A stretch of 64,000 nt of DNA from Lenzites betulinus. Its lineage: Eukaryota > Basidiomycota > Agaricomycetes > Polyporales > Polyporaceae. The notes beneath the pieces are model-generated. The model was not told where the DNA came from. It saw only the letters and a list, made by a program, of their open reading frames with translations, and made no database searches. Each line of letters begins with the position of its first letter. Positions within the stretch are counted from its first letter, which is position 1. The stretch lies in NCBI GenBank assembly GCA_022264855.1, contig JABYQU010000037.1, positions 310,001-374,000 on the forward strand, written 5' to 3'. Positions 24,272-36,153 of this stretch are shown here, piece by piece. Position numbers and translations under genes: made by a program.

Positions 24272-25556
24272 ATGCCGCCTCTCCTCTCCTCCGCCATCGC
24301 GTTGCCCGCGCGCAACCAGCATCTTCTGCTCTTGCAGTCCTCATCCGCGCAGACGTGTCTGCCGATCTTACGCGCGGTGGTTGAGCATGCAAGCGAACGG
24401 ACGCGCGAAACGACAGTGCTCTTCTGCTTTCTTTACCCACCGTCCAGTTTCCTGGAAGCTTCAAATGAATCGCGAGAAAATGTACGCGTATTCGATAGAA
24501 CAGGACATGTTCCGGGATATGGCGATGAGGATGAAAAAATGTTGAAGGACGTTGCGCTTGAGGCAGTCCAGTCCGGTAGGCACCTTAATGTATGCACCGA
24601 ACAGATGCGCAGGTCCTCACTACATCCGTTTAGCTCCCCCCGGTCCCATAACTGTGGTCATCGACTCCGTTGATACAATATTCTCAGATAACGGCTCTCC
24701 ATCTGAGACCATCCGTCTTCTGGCCGAGCTCCTGGCACTTGTACGCGCTCGAGGTGGTTAGTACGTTCCGTTCCATACCATGGCGAACCCGACTAACAAC
24801 ATCGTCCCAGGAACCTCGCGCCTCGTCCTGCACGTCGTATCCCCCTCCCCCCTCCTCCCCCTCCTCACCCAAACCCGATTCTCCCCCACGCTCACGCAGC
24901 TCATCGCGCACCCCACCGCGCTCCTCACGCACATCGCCGCCGCATACTCCACCCCGCCGCCCCCGCTCACCGCGCCCGAGAAGTTCTGGGGGCTGTTCAT
25001 CCCCTTCTCCGAGCGCGCGTACGAGTCCGAGCGGCTCGTGTTCGGCGCGGGCGGCGAGGGGAGCGGCCTGCAGGAGTTCGCCGTCGAGGTCCTCGTGCGC
25101 GGCCCTGGCGCGGACGGCGCGGCTCGGCGGCGGGGCGTCGAGCGCGTGCTGGAGGGGTGGTCCCCTGCGCAAGGAGGACCGTGCGAGCTGCGCGACCTTG
25201 ATGGTCTGCAATCGCTGTGGTCGAAGAAATTGGTGCCCGAGGTGAGTTTCAAACGCGCGTACGTCTGCTAAAGGTGCTGATTTTCCGAAGACGTGGCAGA
25301 GTGCTCCGGACCCGACGCAGAACCTGTCGTTCAACCTCAATCTTACGCCTGAGCAGCAGCGGTCACGCGCCCAGGTGCCCCTGCCATATGCACACGAGGG
25401 TATGGGTTATGCTTGTTGTTTCGACCATATTTTCCTCATGGGTGAACTACAGGCAAGCCCGTGGAGCAGGCGCGCGCACCTGCAGCGATTCTGTACGATC
25501 CCGACTCCGCCGACGACCTTGATGACGATGATCCAGACGAGGATTTGGACATATAG
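24272..25556 (+). CDS. ELP5: Elongator complex protein 5
   Basis: Five exons (24272-24575, 24613-24756, 24811-25241, 25291-25399, 25453-25556) give 363 residues. Elp5 is part of the Elp456 RecA-like ring, which helps Elongator modify wobble uridine in tRNAs. Family marks are the N-terminal segment LLLLQSSSAQTCLPILRAVV, the Walker-B-like strand TVVIDSVDTIFSDN, the following helix SETIRLLAELLALVRA and a short acidic C-terminus ending DDDDPDEDLDI. As in other Elp5 proteins there is no Walker A motif. The assignment is by pattern and is good but not as firm as for the ribosomal genes. It is divergent to the hydrolase gene. Confidence 0.85.
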
Positions 25557-25888
25557 GCAATCTTGATGGGCACAAGAGAATACATATTGTCGGTGTACTT
25601 GTCGTGTATGTTATACGCTAGCATCTCGCACAATTCATTGGCCACAGTGGGTAGCCGACCGGAATTTTTAACGAGGCGAAGCATCACGCTGATTGCTAAC
25701 CCAAGGTGTAAACACATCGTTCGGCCGCCTTTAACCGCTAAAACTCGGAGGATACGTGCTTCACGACTGACCCGAACATCCAGTAAAGAAAACGAATGAG
25801 CCTCGTCCATTGGGCCATCTATAGCTACTCTTACAACACGCCACGGTATACTCGGTGTACACTCACCGTCCTCACGTTCTCCAGAAAA
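25557..25888. other. Convergent spacer after ELP5
   Basis: This 332 bp holds the 3' ends of ELP5 and of the minus-strand gene. Nothing else was recognised. Confidence 0.45.
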
Positions 25889-28800
25889 TCAAAGAGTTTC
25901 CTCCCGCGCCCGCCGCTCAATCTCGTCAAACTCGAAGCCCAGCGCCCGCATGAACCCGCGCTCCTCCTCCCGCTCCACCTGTCCCGCCTCGTCGTCCTCC
26001 CCGTCCCCGTCATCCGACCACGACCTCTCGAACGACAGGCTCAAGCTCGGGCTGAACCTGAGCGTCTTCACCACTGGGGTGCGCGCGCTCTCACCGACCA
26101 GTTGGGATACGGCGCTCGTGCTGGCGCACCTGCCCACCAGGCTGGATCGGAAGTGGTAGGAGCCCGGGATAGAGAGGTTATCAGTGTCAAGGTAGCGGCC
26201 GCCCTCCGCGCCCGACGCGAGACTGAAAATCCCACTGGAGTAATCCGGAGTGCGCGCGAAGCTCATACTGTCCAAGTCAGACTCGGGTCCGGGAGAGCAG
26301 GAGCGGTCCGCGTCGAAGCTGGAGTGGTGGTTGTCCTCGCTGAGCTGTTCCCGCGCGTCAAAGTAAGCAGATCCCGCGTACTCGCTTGTCGCTGTGGAGG
26401 TAGTGCTGAACCTATTCGGGCTAGGGGTAAGAGACGCAGACGACAGTGTCTCAATCTCCAAAGCTTGTCTCGGCTGGACCATATCGAAGGGGACGCCTTG
26501 GGTGATCGTCGTAATGGTATCCCCGCGGGGTCGACGGACAGGTACGGGCGGAACACCGGGGCTTGTTGGTGATCGCCCGCTGAGGCGGGAGGCCTGTCTT
26601 GCCATCATCGATGACAGAGAGAAGCGGCGGGATGGTTTCGCCTTGGGAGTAGTAGGGACCGCCTCGAGATCATGCGAAGGGCCTGGGGTCGCCGCTGGCG
26701 GCGCAGTTTGGGTGCGGATCCTTCGAGGAGATTCGTCGATAGAGTAGCGGTCTGGGCTGTGACGGGTGATTTGTACGCTTGGGAGTTCGTCCCCCCAGAA
26801 TCCACCGTCAGAACCACTCGCGGATGGGGTCTGAGTGGCAATACGGGAACCTGTGGTGCTGCTAGGGGCGAAAGTGGATCCTGCGGACACCGAGGGCAAC
26901 GGCGGTCGGGGGACCATTGTCGAGCGAATCGTGTCAAGACGCGATTTTGACAGGGCTGAGGACAGGGAGAACCGCCTCGATTTCTGGTTTTCCTGCGTGG
27001 GAGTCTGGTGGTGTGCCGTCTGGGGAGCGGTACGAGTACGTTGGCGTTGGGGCCGGGGCGTGCGGGGCGATTGAGTGAGGATGGGTCCCGGTTCGTCGTC
27101 TTGCGACGTGAAATTGTCGGAACTCGCGTGGTGGTCAGGTATATGCGAGCTAGTGGCACGGCTAGCGGATGGGCGTTTGAATATTGCAGAAGCCAGGTTG
27201 TCTGCACTAGACGGGATAAAAAGGGATGGTAAAGGAAGGGAACGCCTATGGTTCCGCAACATTTTCGCTCGAGGGCTCGGTGCTGGAATCGGATGCTCCT
27301 ACGTTGCGGGTCAATAGAGGCAGAATAGTACCTCAATGAACTTACGGATTGATATTCGACGCTGGTTACAGCCGTCGTCGTGGTCATCAGTCCGTATTCG
27401 GGAACAGGTTGAATGATACTAGGACCGCGCGCCCTTGTCTTCACCGGACTGTCGCCTTTACTCTTGAATAAGCCCCGGATGCGTTCACCAATTTTGCGTA
27501 CTTTTCCTAACACCGGCTCCTTGGCGGATCGAAGTTTTCTCGCAGAGGCATGCTGGCCAACATCTACACGGGAGGTGATCGTTTTGGCTGCCGCTGGGCG
27601 AGGGCTGTGCCTGATAATGGGTGGAGGGGCGGAACGACGCCGCAATAGAGCTCGATCAATGTGGTTAGCAGCTAAGCCTTCGGAAATGTCGGGTTCCTCT
27701 CGCGCAACCACCTCATCCCTGAAGTTTCCAGGGCTCCTGGTCCAATGACCTGTAGAGGCTTGCGTAGCGCAGGATTGTTGTCTGCCGGGATGGGGCCGGG
27801 TCAGGAAAGTGACCGATGCTGGGGGCGTGCTTTGTACGATCGAGCGCCGCGACTCTGACTGAAGCGAAAGTGGAATAGATAATGATGAACGAGACGGTGA
27901 GGCAGCTACGGCGGCCGCTAGCGCAAAGGCGTCCATTTGAGAAGCCGACGGAGAGGCTCGCACGAATGATCGACGTGGAGATCCGGTGGCATACGTTTCG
28001 TCACAGTCTAGAGGTGGAAGAACAAGGGAGTCGGCATCCGAGGCATACGCGCTCGAGGAGAGAGAAACAATAGTTGGTCGAGGCGACGGCTCGGGCGTCA
28101 CATTCGCCGTAGGGAAGAAACCTGCGGGATATCCGGCGGTTGGAGGGATCGAAGATGATCGCAAGGCCGATGGGAAGAGCCCTTTCCTCGGAGGGGGGAT
28201 GCTGAACGAGGCTGGCGTTGGGCAAGACTCGGAGGATGGAGAGGGTGGTGCAGGAGGGGAATCGTGACGTCTACCACTCTGTGCAAACTGAGAGACAGGA
28301 AGCTTCAAAGGCGAAAGACTAGGCACGATATTCAATAGTGGAGCATCCAGGTACGGAGAAGCGAACCCATCCCGCATGAGTGGAGAGGAGCCCTGTTTGG
28401 TGAGAGGTGCACCAGCGTCGTAGCGGGGTGCAAAGGGCCTAGCCGAGTGTAGGTAGGAGTTCGGGGACCCTTGCGTCTCATCACCAATATTGACCGATGG
28501 GCTACCGACCCGAGTAGAGGGAAGGGTAGTCCACCTTGCGAATTCCGGCGTATTGAGCGCGCTCGAAGCTGCACTGGATGTCTGTGTACCCATCGTCGAT
28601 GTTAGTATTGAAATAGTCGTAGTTACATGATGTAACTCACAGTGTTGTCAGTGATGGCCGACATCCTCGAGTCCTGAGAGGTACTCGCAGTGAGTGGGTC
28701 GAAGTCCGGGCTAGCGGGGGCCGCGGTAGAGAAAAGCGGGCTCGTGCGACACTCCGTGGGACCTGTGAATGTGCGCCACCTGCGGGATTTATCTTCAAAG

Positions 28801-28949
28801 ATGCTGGTTTCTCGCAAATCAGGCATGGAGGGATCAGAGGTGGTGGATCCGTCGTGGTCGGCGGGCTCCTGCGACATATTGGGCCATGCGCCAGGGAAAA
28901 ACGGGGTTGGGGGCTGAGGGGAGCGATGACCAGATGGCGGGACAGCCAT
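25889..28949 (-). CDS. Large disordered Ser/Pro/Arg-rich protein, function unknown
   Basis: Three exons on the minus strand (28949-28641, 28581-27346, 27298-25889) give 984 residues. Both introns are short (59 and 47 bp), in phase 0 and have good consensus. Composition is rich in Ser, Pro, Arg and Thr across the whole length, with many SP/TP and RRxS sites that suit phosphorylation by proline-directed and basophilic kinases. One basic, possibly helical patch (KVRKIGERIRGLFKSKG) lies near residue 480. The C-terminal 60 residues are acidic then charged (DDGDGEDDEAGQ, then RALGFEFDEIERR) and may be a short conserved motif. No known domain, signal peptide or membrane segment was recognised. It may be a regulatory scaffold. 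Confidence 0.75.
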
Positions 28950-29384
28950 GGCCGTCGAGAGGCAGATGGTGGTCGGGAGAGAGAGGAAAGCGGGCGGGGG
29001 TCGGGGAGAGACTCACCCTTTCCATAATGACACTTGCCTTTCTCGGAACGCGTTCTGTCGATCCTCGCAAACCTTCAACGCTAGAAGACGCCCGTAGGTA
29101 TGTTCCTGTCAAGATGGACGGCCCTTTCGTTGAAGCACATCCCTATATGGCGCGGGCCACGCCATATTGAGCTGCGACCCTTCCTCGGCACAGTCGACTT
29201 GAGGCACGGGCGAGCTGGGACATTCATGCATTCGCCTCAAACCACTCGCGATGATATGAATCCATTAGCCGCATTTTACCAATAGACATAGCAGCAGTAC
29301 TCGTCTAAGTTCCACAGTCCGCCCGACGGCGTCTGGGATATCTAGCGGACATCTATATCACCCTGAAACATCTTGGTTTCCCGC
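28950..29384. other. Intergenic, upstream of the disordered protein and downstream of AAT1
   Basis: This holds the promoter of the 984-residue protein and the 3' flank of the aminotransferase. No gene was seen. Confidence 0.45.
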
Positions 29385-31068
29385 TCAGAGCTCGCCCTTG
29401 ACCGCCTTGCTGACGCTCTCGGAGAAGTAGTCGATGTTGCCCGAGTTGAGGCCGGCCATGGAGATACGGCCGTCGGCGGTCATATAGATGTGCGCCTTCT
29501 CCGCCAACGCCTTCGTCTGGGGCTGGGTCAAGCCGGTGAAGCTATTGGAGAAAACGTTAGCTTTGACAACGGTGAAACATTTATTCCCGACTCACCTGAA
29601 CATGCCAATCTGGCGCGTGATGTGCTGCCAGTCACCAGGCGTCTTCAGGTTCACCAGGTTGTCGTGCAGGCGGTGGCGCATGTCGATGATACGGCCAGCC
29701 ATGTGCTTGACCTCGGACTCCCAAAGGCTGTAGAGGTCCTGGTTGCGCAGGATCGTCGCCGCGATGCGCGCACCGTGTAGCGGCGGGTTCGAGTACATCG
29801 GCCGGATGACGATCTTCAGCTGGCTGTCCACACGGGCACGCTCCTCAGGGTCGGAGGTGACGAGCGAGAACGCGCCGACACGCTCGCCGTACAGGCCCAT
29901 GTTCTTCGCGAACGACTGCGCAAGAGCAATCTGGTGTCCTTGGGAGACGAAATGACGCACGGCGAACGCATCGTGGTTGGTGGAGCCGGATGCGAAGCCC
30001 TGGTAGGCCATGTCGAAGAAGGGGAACAGAGACTTCTCCTTCACAATGTCCGAGATCTCCTTCCACTGCTCGGGGGTGGGGTCAACACCGGTGGGGTTGT
30101 GCGCACACGCATGGAGCAGAACGAGCGACTTCTCCGGCATGTTCTTAGGACAGGGATGAATGTATGAGCTTCATATTGTCAACCTTGCGGGTGGAGCGTG
30201 TTCGCTTACCCTGAGGTCCTCTTTCAGGCCCTCGAAGTCGAGACCAACGGTTTTCTTGTCAAAGTACCGGTAGTTCTTGACCTCGAGGCCCGAGTCGCGG
30301 AAGATGGGCGTGTGGTTGCCCCATGAAGGCGACGGGATGTAGATGGCCTTGGAGTGGGGGTAGAAGCGACCAAGGAACGCACCGCCAATGCGCAGGGCAC
30401 CAGTGCCAGAAATCGACTGCGTCGCGGCAACCTGGAAGGACACCGGCCCGCATCAGTCCTCCAATACTTCACAGTAAAATATATCTAGCCGAGGAAAGGA
30501 AAACGCACGGAATTGCTCAGGAGGGGCGCGCTGTCCGCGCCGTACGCAAGCTTGGCCGCGGCCTGGGTGAACTCAGGGAGACCGGTGATGGGGAGGTACT
30601 CCTTGTCCGGGTTCTGCTGGACGAGGATCTCCTCGGCCTTCTTGACGGCGTTCAGGACGTAAGGCTTGCCGTTCTCGTCGCGGTACGCGCCAACACCGAG
30701 GTTGATTTTGCGGGGGTCCTTGTCGGCCTTGAACGCCTCAGTGACACCTGGCAAGCCGGAGCAGGTTAGCAATCGGCCCGCTAGTCTGTATCAACTATGG
30801 ACGCGTGATCTGGGGAATGTGGGGAAACTATCGATGCATTTGGGTATACTGCAGCCCGTGAACGAGCAAATGTTGTGCATGTGAGGTTCGCCATACAAGC
30901 AGAACGGTTCTCCGGCACATATACCGCATGGTGGGGCAGGAAGGATTGCCACGTACCGAGAATAGGATCCGGAGGGCCCGCCGGGACGGCAGACCAAGCC
31001 GAGAGAGAGCCGGTGTAGCGGACGTGCTTGGGCGCGACGCGCGCGAGAGGTCGGGCAATGGCCTGCAT
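29385..31068 (-). CDS. AAT1: Aspartate aminotransferase, mitochondrial
   Basis: Five exons on the minus strand (31068-30957, 30747-30509, 30431-30210, 30143-29596, 29541-29385) give 425 residues. This PLP enzyme interconverts aspartate and 2-oxoglutarate with oxaloacetate and glutamate and feeds the malate-aspartate shuttle. The N-terminus ([17 protein letters not shown]) is basic and amphipathic, as for matrix import. Family blocks are [72 protein letters not shown], the PLP-lysine site [16 protein letters not shown] and [14 protein letters not shown]. The end [14 protein letters not shown] is normal. It shares a 326-bp divergent promoter with the aspartyl-tRNA synthetase, so two aspartate-handling genes sit head to head. 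Confidence 0.96.
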
Positions 31069-31130
31069 GTCGACGATGTGGGGGAGACGGGGAGCGGAGG
31101 GAGTGGAGAACAGCAAAAGAGGATGAGGTG

Positions 31131-31138
31131 GTATATAC
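31131..31138 (-). promoter_or_regulatory. TATA-like site of AAT1
   Basis: GTATATAC, which reads the same on both strands, lies 63 bp upstream of the AAT1 ATG. Given the distance it most likely serves AAT1 rather than DPS1. Confidence 0.45.
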
Positions 31139-31239
31139 CGAGCACGGTCACAGGCCAGAGTGCGGCGGCGAGGGTCGGGCCTCCGCTCGGCTGATACCGC
31201 ACGGCGGCAATAGAACGGCCGGGGCTGATTCTAGAGCAG

Positions 31240-31277
31240 ACCCTAACCCCAGTCTCTGTCTTTCTTCTAACCCTAAC
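31240..31277. promoter_or_regulatory. Pair of telomere-like ACCCTAAC motifs in the AAT1/DPS1 divergent promoter
   Basis: ACCCTAAC occurs at 31240-31247 and AACCCTAAC at 31269-31277. The core is the TTAGGG complement. In many fungi such sites are bound by Tbf1-type Myb proteins in promoters of translation genes. That this happens here is inference. Confidence 0.5.
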
Positions 31278-31344
31278 ATCGCCTAGATCAGATAACTTTG
31301 ACTTCATTCGACTCGACCGGGCGCTGCTAGACCTTGCCTTGCTC

Positions 31345-31352
31345 TATAAAAT
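31345..31352 (+). promoter_or_regulatory. TATA box of DPS1
   Basis: TATAAAAT lies 43 bp upstream of the ATG at 31395, followed by a short leader. Confidence 0.55.
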
Positions 31353-31394
31353 CTCCCGGGGCACAGCTGCGAACCTTGACACACAACATACACC

Positions 31395-33397
31395 ATGACT
31401 GACTCCGAACCCGTACAAAACCCAGCAGCTGAGCAACCGTGAGTGCGCTCGCCCCCTACGCGCATATCATCCGCTTAACCTCGCCGACAGCGCCGCCACA
31501 GAGGGCGCGGAAGCCGCGAAGGGCCCGTCCAAGAGCGAGCTGAAGAAACGCGCGAAGGAGGAAGAGAAGGCGCGCAAGGCGGCAGAGAAAGCCGCGCGCC
31601 AGGCGGAGCTCGATGCACAGAAAGCCGCAGCTGAAGTCGTAAGTGCTTCCCCAAGACCTTACAGAGATTCGACCATTCTAAGATCCGCGCCACCTACCAC
31701 TATGCAGGACTTTGCGACCGAATTCTATGGCAAGCTCCCCCTGAACAAATCGCAATCTCGCCCACGGCGCGAGCGCGTGCAGATCGCCTCCCTCTCGCCC
31801 GCAATGGATGGCCAGACCGTCCTCATCCGCGCTCGCGTGCAGACTTCGCGCGCGCAAGGCAGCAAGATGGTTTTCCTTAACCTCCGTCAACGCACCGACT
31901 CCGTCCAGGCGCTCCTTTCCGTTGCCCCAGAGAAGGTCAGCAAGCAAATGGCGAAATGGGCGGCCGGCCTCCAGATCGAGAGCATCGTGCTCGCGGAGGG
32001 CATAGTCAAGAAGGCGCCTGAAATCATCAAGAGCGCGACTGTCGGCGAGGTCGAACTGCATCTCACCCAGGTGAGTCATGATAGCCCGCGTCGCCCTAAA
32101 AGTTGCTCACCTCGGCTTGCGTTTAGCTCCACTTGATCTCTGGCATTGAATCAGTACTGCCATTCACCGTCGACGATGCCAACCGACCAGAGCCTCCAGA
32201 GACAGAGGCTGAAGATGTCCAGTTCAAGCGCGTACTCCTCGACACACGCCTCAACAACCGTATCGTCGACCTCCGGACACAAACAAACCAGGCCGTATTC
32301 CGGTTGCAGCACGGAATTGGCCATCTCTTCCGTGAATTCCTGGACGAAAGGGGATTCACCGAGATCCATAGTCCAAAACTTCAGGGCGCTGCTACGGAAT
32401 CCGGTGCATCGGTATTCCAAGTCAGCTACTTCAAGGGTGAGTCAGGACAAGTCACCGTGCGCAATAAATCGCTAAATCCATAATGGCGGTATAGGCAAGG
32501 CATTCCTTGCGCAGTCCCCCCAACTGGCCAAGCAGATGGCCATCGCCGCTGACTTCGAGCGCGTCTACGAAATTGGTCCTGTTTTCCGTGCGGAGGACTC
32601 AAACACGCACCGGCATATGACGGAGTTCATCGGGCTCGATCTCGAGATGGCTATCGAAGAGCACTACCACGAAGTCATGGAGCTTCTGGACGGGCTCTTC
32701 CTGCACATGTTCCGCAACCTCAAGCAGAAGTACTCAAAAGAGATCGAGACTGTACGGAAGCAGTTCCCTGCTGACGAGTTCAAGTGGCGTGAGGGCCCCG
32801 AGGGTACCCTCAAGCTCTCGTTCAAAGAAGCAGTCAACATTCTCGTCGAAGATGGCGTCCCTCGAGAAGACCTCGACGACATCGAGTATGTATTGACAGC
32901 TCATTTTCGGAATATTGCGAGTCTGACGCTCGATGTAACTAGCACGACAAATGAAAAGCGCCTTGGTCGCCTCGTCCGTGCTAAGTACGATACCGACTAC
33001 TTCATCATCGACAAGTTCCCCATGGCCCTCAGGCCCTTCTACACCATGCCCGACCCTGAGGACCCGGTACGCCTAGTCCCCAAAAGTCGCTTCATCTTCC
33101 ATTTTACTCACGGTCATTCAGACGGTCTCCAACTCTTATGACTTCTTCATGCGCGGCGAGGAGATCCTCTCCGGTGCACAGCGTGTTCATGATGCGACCC
33201 TGCTCGCGGAACAGATGCGCGGCAAGGGTGTCGACCCCGCGTCGATGAGCTCGTACCTCGATGCGTTCAAGCTTGGTTGCCCGCCGCACGGCGGAGGCGG
33301 TATCGGCCTCGAGCGCGTGCTCATGCTCTTCCTCAAGCTCAACAACATTCGCCGCGCCTCACTCTTCCCTAGAGACCCCAAGCGGCTAGAGCCCTAG
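31395..33397 (+). CDS. DPS1: Aspartyl-tRNA synthetase, cytoplasmic
   Basis: Seven exons (31395-31438, 31491-31638, 31708-32070, 32127-32436, 32495-32885, 32943-33066, 33122-33397) give 551 residues. It is a class IIb synthetase. The N-terminal Lys/Ala-rich helix ([20 protein letters not shown]) is the eukaryotic tRNA-binding extension. The OB-fold anticodon domain follows ([20 protein letters not shown]). The catalytic core has motif 2 in [18 protein letters not shown] and motif 3 in [26 protein letters not shown] and SGAQRVHDA are further family signatures. The end is [11 protein letters not shown], as in other fungal AspRS. No mitochondrial presequence is seen. Confidence 0.97.
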
Positions 33398-33919
33398 ATG
33401 TCTCCGCGAACTCATCGGAGCCGGATGTCGGTTGCCTTCACGCGGAGCTGGTCGCGTCGGGACGGAGATGGGGTCGCGCGGAGACGTAGAAGCGTGATGC
33501 CATAGAGCGAGCGTGAAGCTGAAGACGGAAGAATGTGACAGCAACGAGCAATGTAGTACATGTACCAGTGATGTAACAATCGAACGCCATTCCTCGGCCG
33601 CAGCACTTCGTCGTTCACGCTGACAGAATCCGAACCTGATGTCAGGCCCTGCAGGCACCTTGACCACATTTACGTTTCACGCCCGGGGTCGATATATGTT
33701 GCACGCTCGACCAAGCAGCAGTCAGCCGCCGCCGCGCCCCCTCCGCCTCCGCCCTCCGACTTCCCCTCCACAGACCGCGGGTCCCCCCTACCCCCATCAG
33801 CGACCTCGTCGACTTCGACCCCCGCGCGCGGCCACCCACTCTTGCCCCTTGCACCACGAGCGAAGCCACCCCTCTCCGGCCACGTCCCGCGACGACCGCC
33901 ACGATACGACGACCGCACG
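33398..33919. other. Intergenic, downstream of DPS1
   Basis: The 3' UTR of DPS1 and the leader of the next gene. Long open frames on both strands at 33640-33920 are Pro/Arg-rich and appear to come from base composition only. Confidence 0.45.
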
Positions 33920-34540
33920 ATGTTCATTCGTTCCGACTCCGCAACCATCCCACCAACTCCAGAGTCGCCAGACGCAGCGCTCTGCCCGCCCTCCTACCCA
34001 TCATGCGCCCCCTCCCTTAGCGCCGGTCCCGCGCTCGTCGACACCGACAGCAGCGAGAGCAGTCCCGCGCTCACCACACCATACTCTCCCGCCGCGACCA
34101 TCACATCCTCAGCCGGCGCGCAGCCGGAAGCGCAAGTCGCGCTCGCGGGGTCGATCCAGCACATTGGCAAGCGCAACTTCGTGGGCATCGTCGTCATTGC
34201 GGCACTCGTCTTCGTGGGACTGGTACTATGGCTCTCCTTTGGCAAGTGGCCGCGCGCCGGCGCGCGGTGGTTCCGGGCGCGGATCCAGGCTCGGCGCGGC
34301 GGTAGCGACGATGCGTCTCACGCCAAGGGAGGAGAGGCGGACCTCGGCGGCGGGGAGCACTCCCCGCGCGATGATAATATCGATGCTGAGGCTCGCGTGA
34401 AGGACGCGAAGGGCGATGGGGAGGCTGACGCGGGGCTGCGCGGCGCGGCGCGGCCATGGTCGCCGCTGGAGGTGAACAGTCTGGACAAGTATGCGGAGGA
34501 GACACCGGCCAGGACGGGACTTCACGTGCACTTTGCATGA
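33920..34540 (+). CDS. Small single-pass membrane protein, function unknown
   Basis: One exon gives 206 residues from the first ATG in frame. The first 75 residues are Ser/Pro/Thr-rich. One strong transmembrane segment follows (about residues 95-115, VGIVVIAALVFVGLVLWL). Then come a basic, Arg-rich juxtamembrane stretch, an acidic Asp/Glu-rich part and the short end motif WSPLEVNSLDKYAEE. Basic residues after the segment suggest the C-terminal part faces the cytosol. No signal peptide and no known domain. The open frame runs upstream of the ATG without a stop, so a longer form is possible. Coding status rests on frame length, the membrane segment and the tail. Confidence 0.6.
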   Translation: MFIRSDSATIPPTPESPDAALCPPSYPSCAPSLSAGPALVDTDSSESSPALTTPYSPAATITSSAGAQPEAQVALAGSIQHIGKRNFVGIVVIAALVFVGLVLWLSFGKWPRAGARWFRARIQARRGGSDDASHAKGGEADLGGGEHSPRDDNIDAEARVKDAKGDGEADAGLRGAARPWSPLEVNSLDKYAEETPARTGLHVHFA

Positions 34541-36153
34541 TGTTTGCATGACGGACCTGCGATACACGACTCCAACGACATATCATGTAGACAGTCGTCC
34601 TCAAGTTGCGAAACCTAGAACACCCTCACACTCATACGCAGGACGGATCTCGAAGACCGGAAAGCATGCAGCCTGGTATACACGCACCGTGCAGAGTCTC
34701 GTCCCGGGTGTGCCGTTGAGTTCACAGCATTATGCAATATTAAGCGAGTGTACGAAACATACATGCGCGTCGAAGGTATAGCCGCGTATAGGAACGTTCG
34801 CATCCCCATTTGCACAACGTTTGGCAACAGCAAACGCCAAGTATATGCATTTGCCGCCGCAGCTCGTCGGTGTGGCTATGCGCATGACCACTGCATGTTC
34901 TAAAGAATTTGCTGCGGAAAAATATGTCTCAAATACGAAGTTTTCTTTCCATTTTGTGCTCATTTACTACGACCTGGAATATCCACAGGTTTGTACGGAA
35001 CATATCTGGTACGATCACGTGCCGAGCGCGTCGAACCCCAGATAAGGCACAAGGAGGTCTTTGTGACGGGCATAATACTCTTGAAGTCGAACCTCCACCA
35101 TCTCTGCTCCTCCTCCTCCTCCTCCTCGAAGGGCTGTCTTCCCCACACCGCCGCCTCTTACTCATTCCGATGCCTGTAAGCCACCCTCCTCAGCACTAGC
35201 CCGTGTAATATGTACTGACCTACTAATTGAACTGCATGCCGACCAACATGCTGCCCTGATCAGTGCGAAAAACGCGCATATAGTGAGGCAAAATCATCAT
35301 TACTAACTTTTGCGACCTCCCAAACTGATGTTAGTACTAACGGATTTCTCGCTCGACTGCGCTTGTTCGGCAATGATCATATTCTGACAATCTTCGAGTT
35401 CACGAAGTCACTGACATCACTAACTTACTACTTACTAACATCACTAATGTACTGACGTACTGATATTACTAACATCACTAACATCAGTAACATACTAACC
35501 CGTGGGCTTCATGAGGTGTCTAAGTACACCGTACATACTCACTAGTGGTGTACAGTAGTATATGTAGTGTTCAATATATATCTTGTGCTGGCCGCATATG
35601 ATAGCTGTGGCTCGTTTGAGTATTATGTAAGCGCCATCGCGCGAAGAGCCAGGCTACGTCATTTGAAATAGGCGCCTGCTAAAAACATTGAGGAAAACTT
35701 GCGGAAAACGGTATATATTGTGTGCATTTGCTTGGGGTTTGCTGCGGAAGAATCTCAAGAAAACATCCATTATATTCTGACTTTGCTTCATATATTTCTG
35801 TAGCAAATATCGGGCGACGCCCAGTGGACATGCCATTTATTCTACGTAGGTCACAAGTTATCGACCTTACGTTCAGCGTATGACGCGTCAGTACGTAGTG
35901 CTTTTTTCCTGTCTTCGGTCAATCATCCCGCGTCGATGAGTAGGATACGGTTACGGGTACTAGATTAGAACAAGAATGATACGTATATATGGTGCGAGGA
36001 TAAATTGGGAGCAAAGAGAGAGCATAAAAACAGCAACACAGCAAGATGATTGAAACCCCACAGACCTGCTTCGGGGTAAGCTTTAGGTCAGCTCGTATAG
36101 AAAAAGCTGACCAATACAGACGTACCAAGCACCCACCACTGACCTTCAAAGCC
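34541..36153. other. Gene-poor, AT-richer intergenic stretch
   Basis: This 1.6 kb is clearly less GC-rich than its neighbours. It holds a short CTC microsatellite (35107-35130) and a degenerate ACTAACATC array (35408-35499). Related short sequences (TTTGCTGCGGAARAAT) occur near 34909 and 35739, which may be worn copies of one element. Open frames are short, and the longest clean one (35654-35836, minus, 60 codons) has no recognisable match. Confidence 0.5.
35408..35499 (+). repeat. Degenerate ACTAACATC repeat array
   Basis: About nine imperfect copies of ACTAACATC (with variants ACTGACATC, ACTAATGTA, AGTAACATA) occur within 92 bp, and looser copies extend back to about 35305. Several copies are TACTAAC, the yeast branch-point consensus. 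It lies outside any recognised gene. Confidence 0.7.

Noticed and set aside
26605..27345. Continuation of the 28581-27346 frame without splicing
   Set aside because: After 27346 the frame becomes Arg/His-rich; splicing the 47-bp intron enters a long clean frame of the same Ser/Pro style.
35654..35836. 60-codon minus-strand frame in the AT-rich intergenic stretch
   Set aside because: Short, no motif, no neighbouring exon that could be joined; may be a relic of an element.
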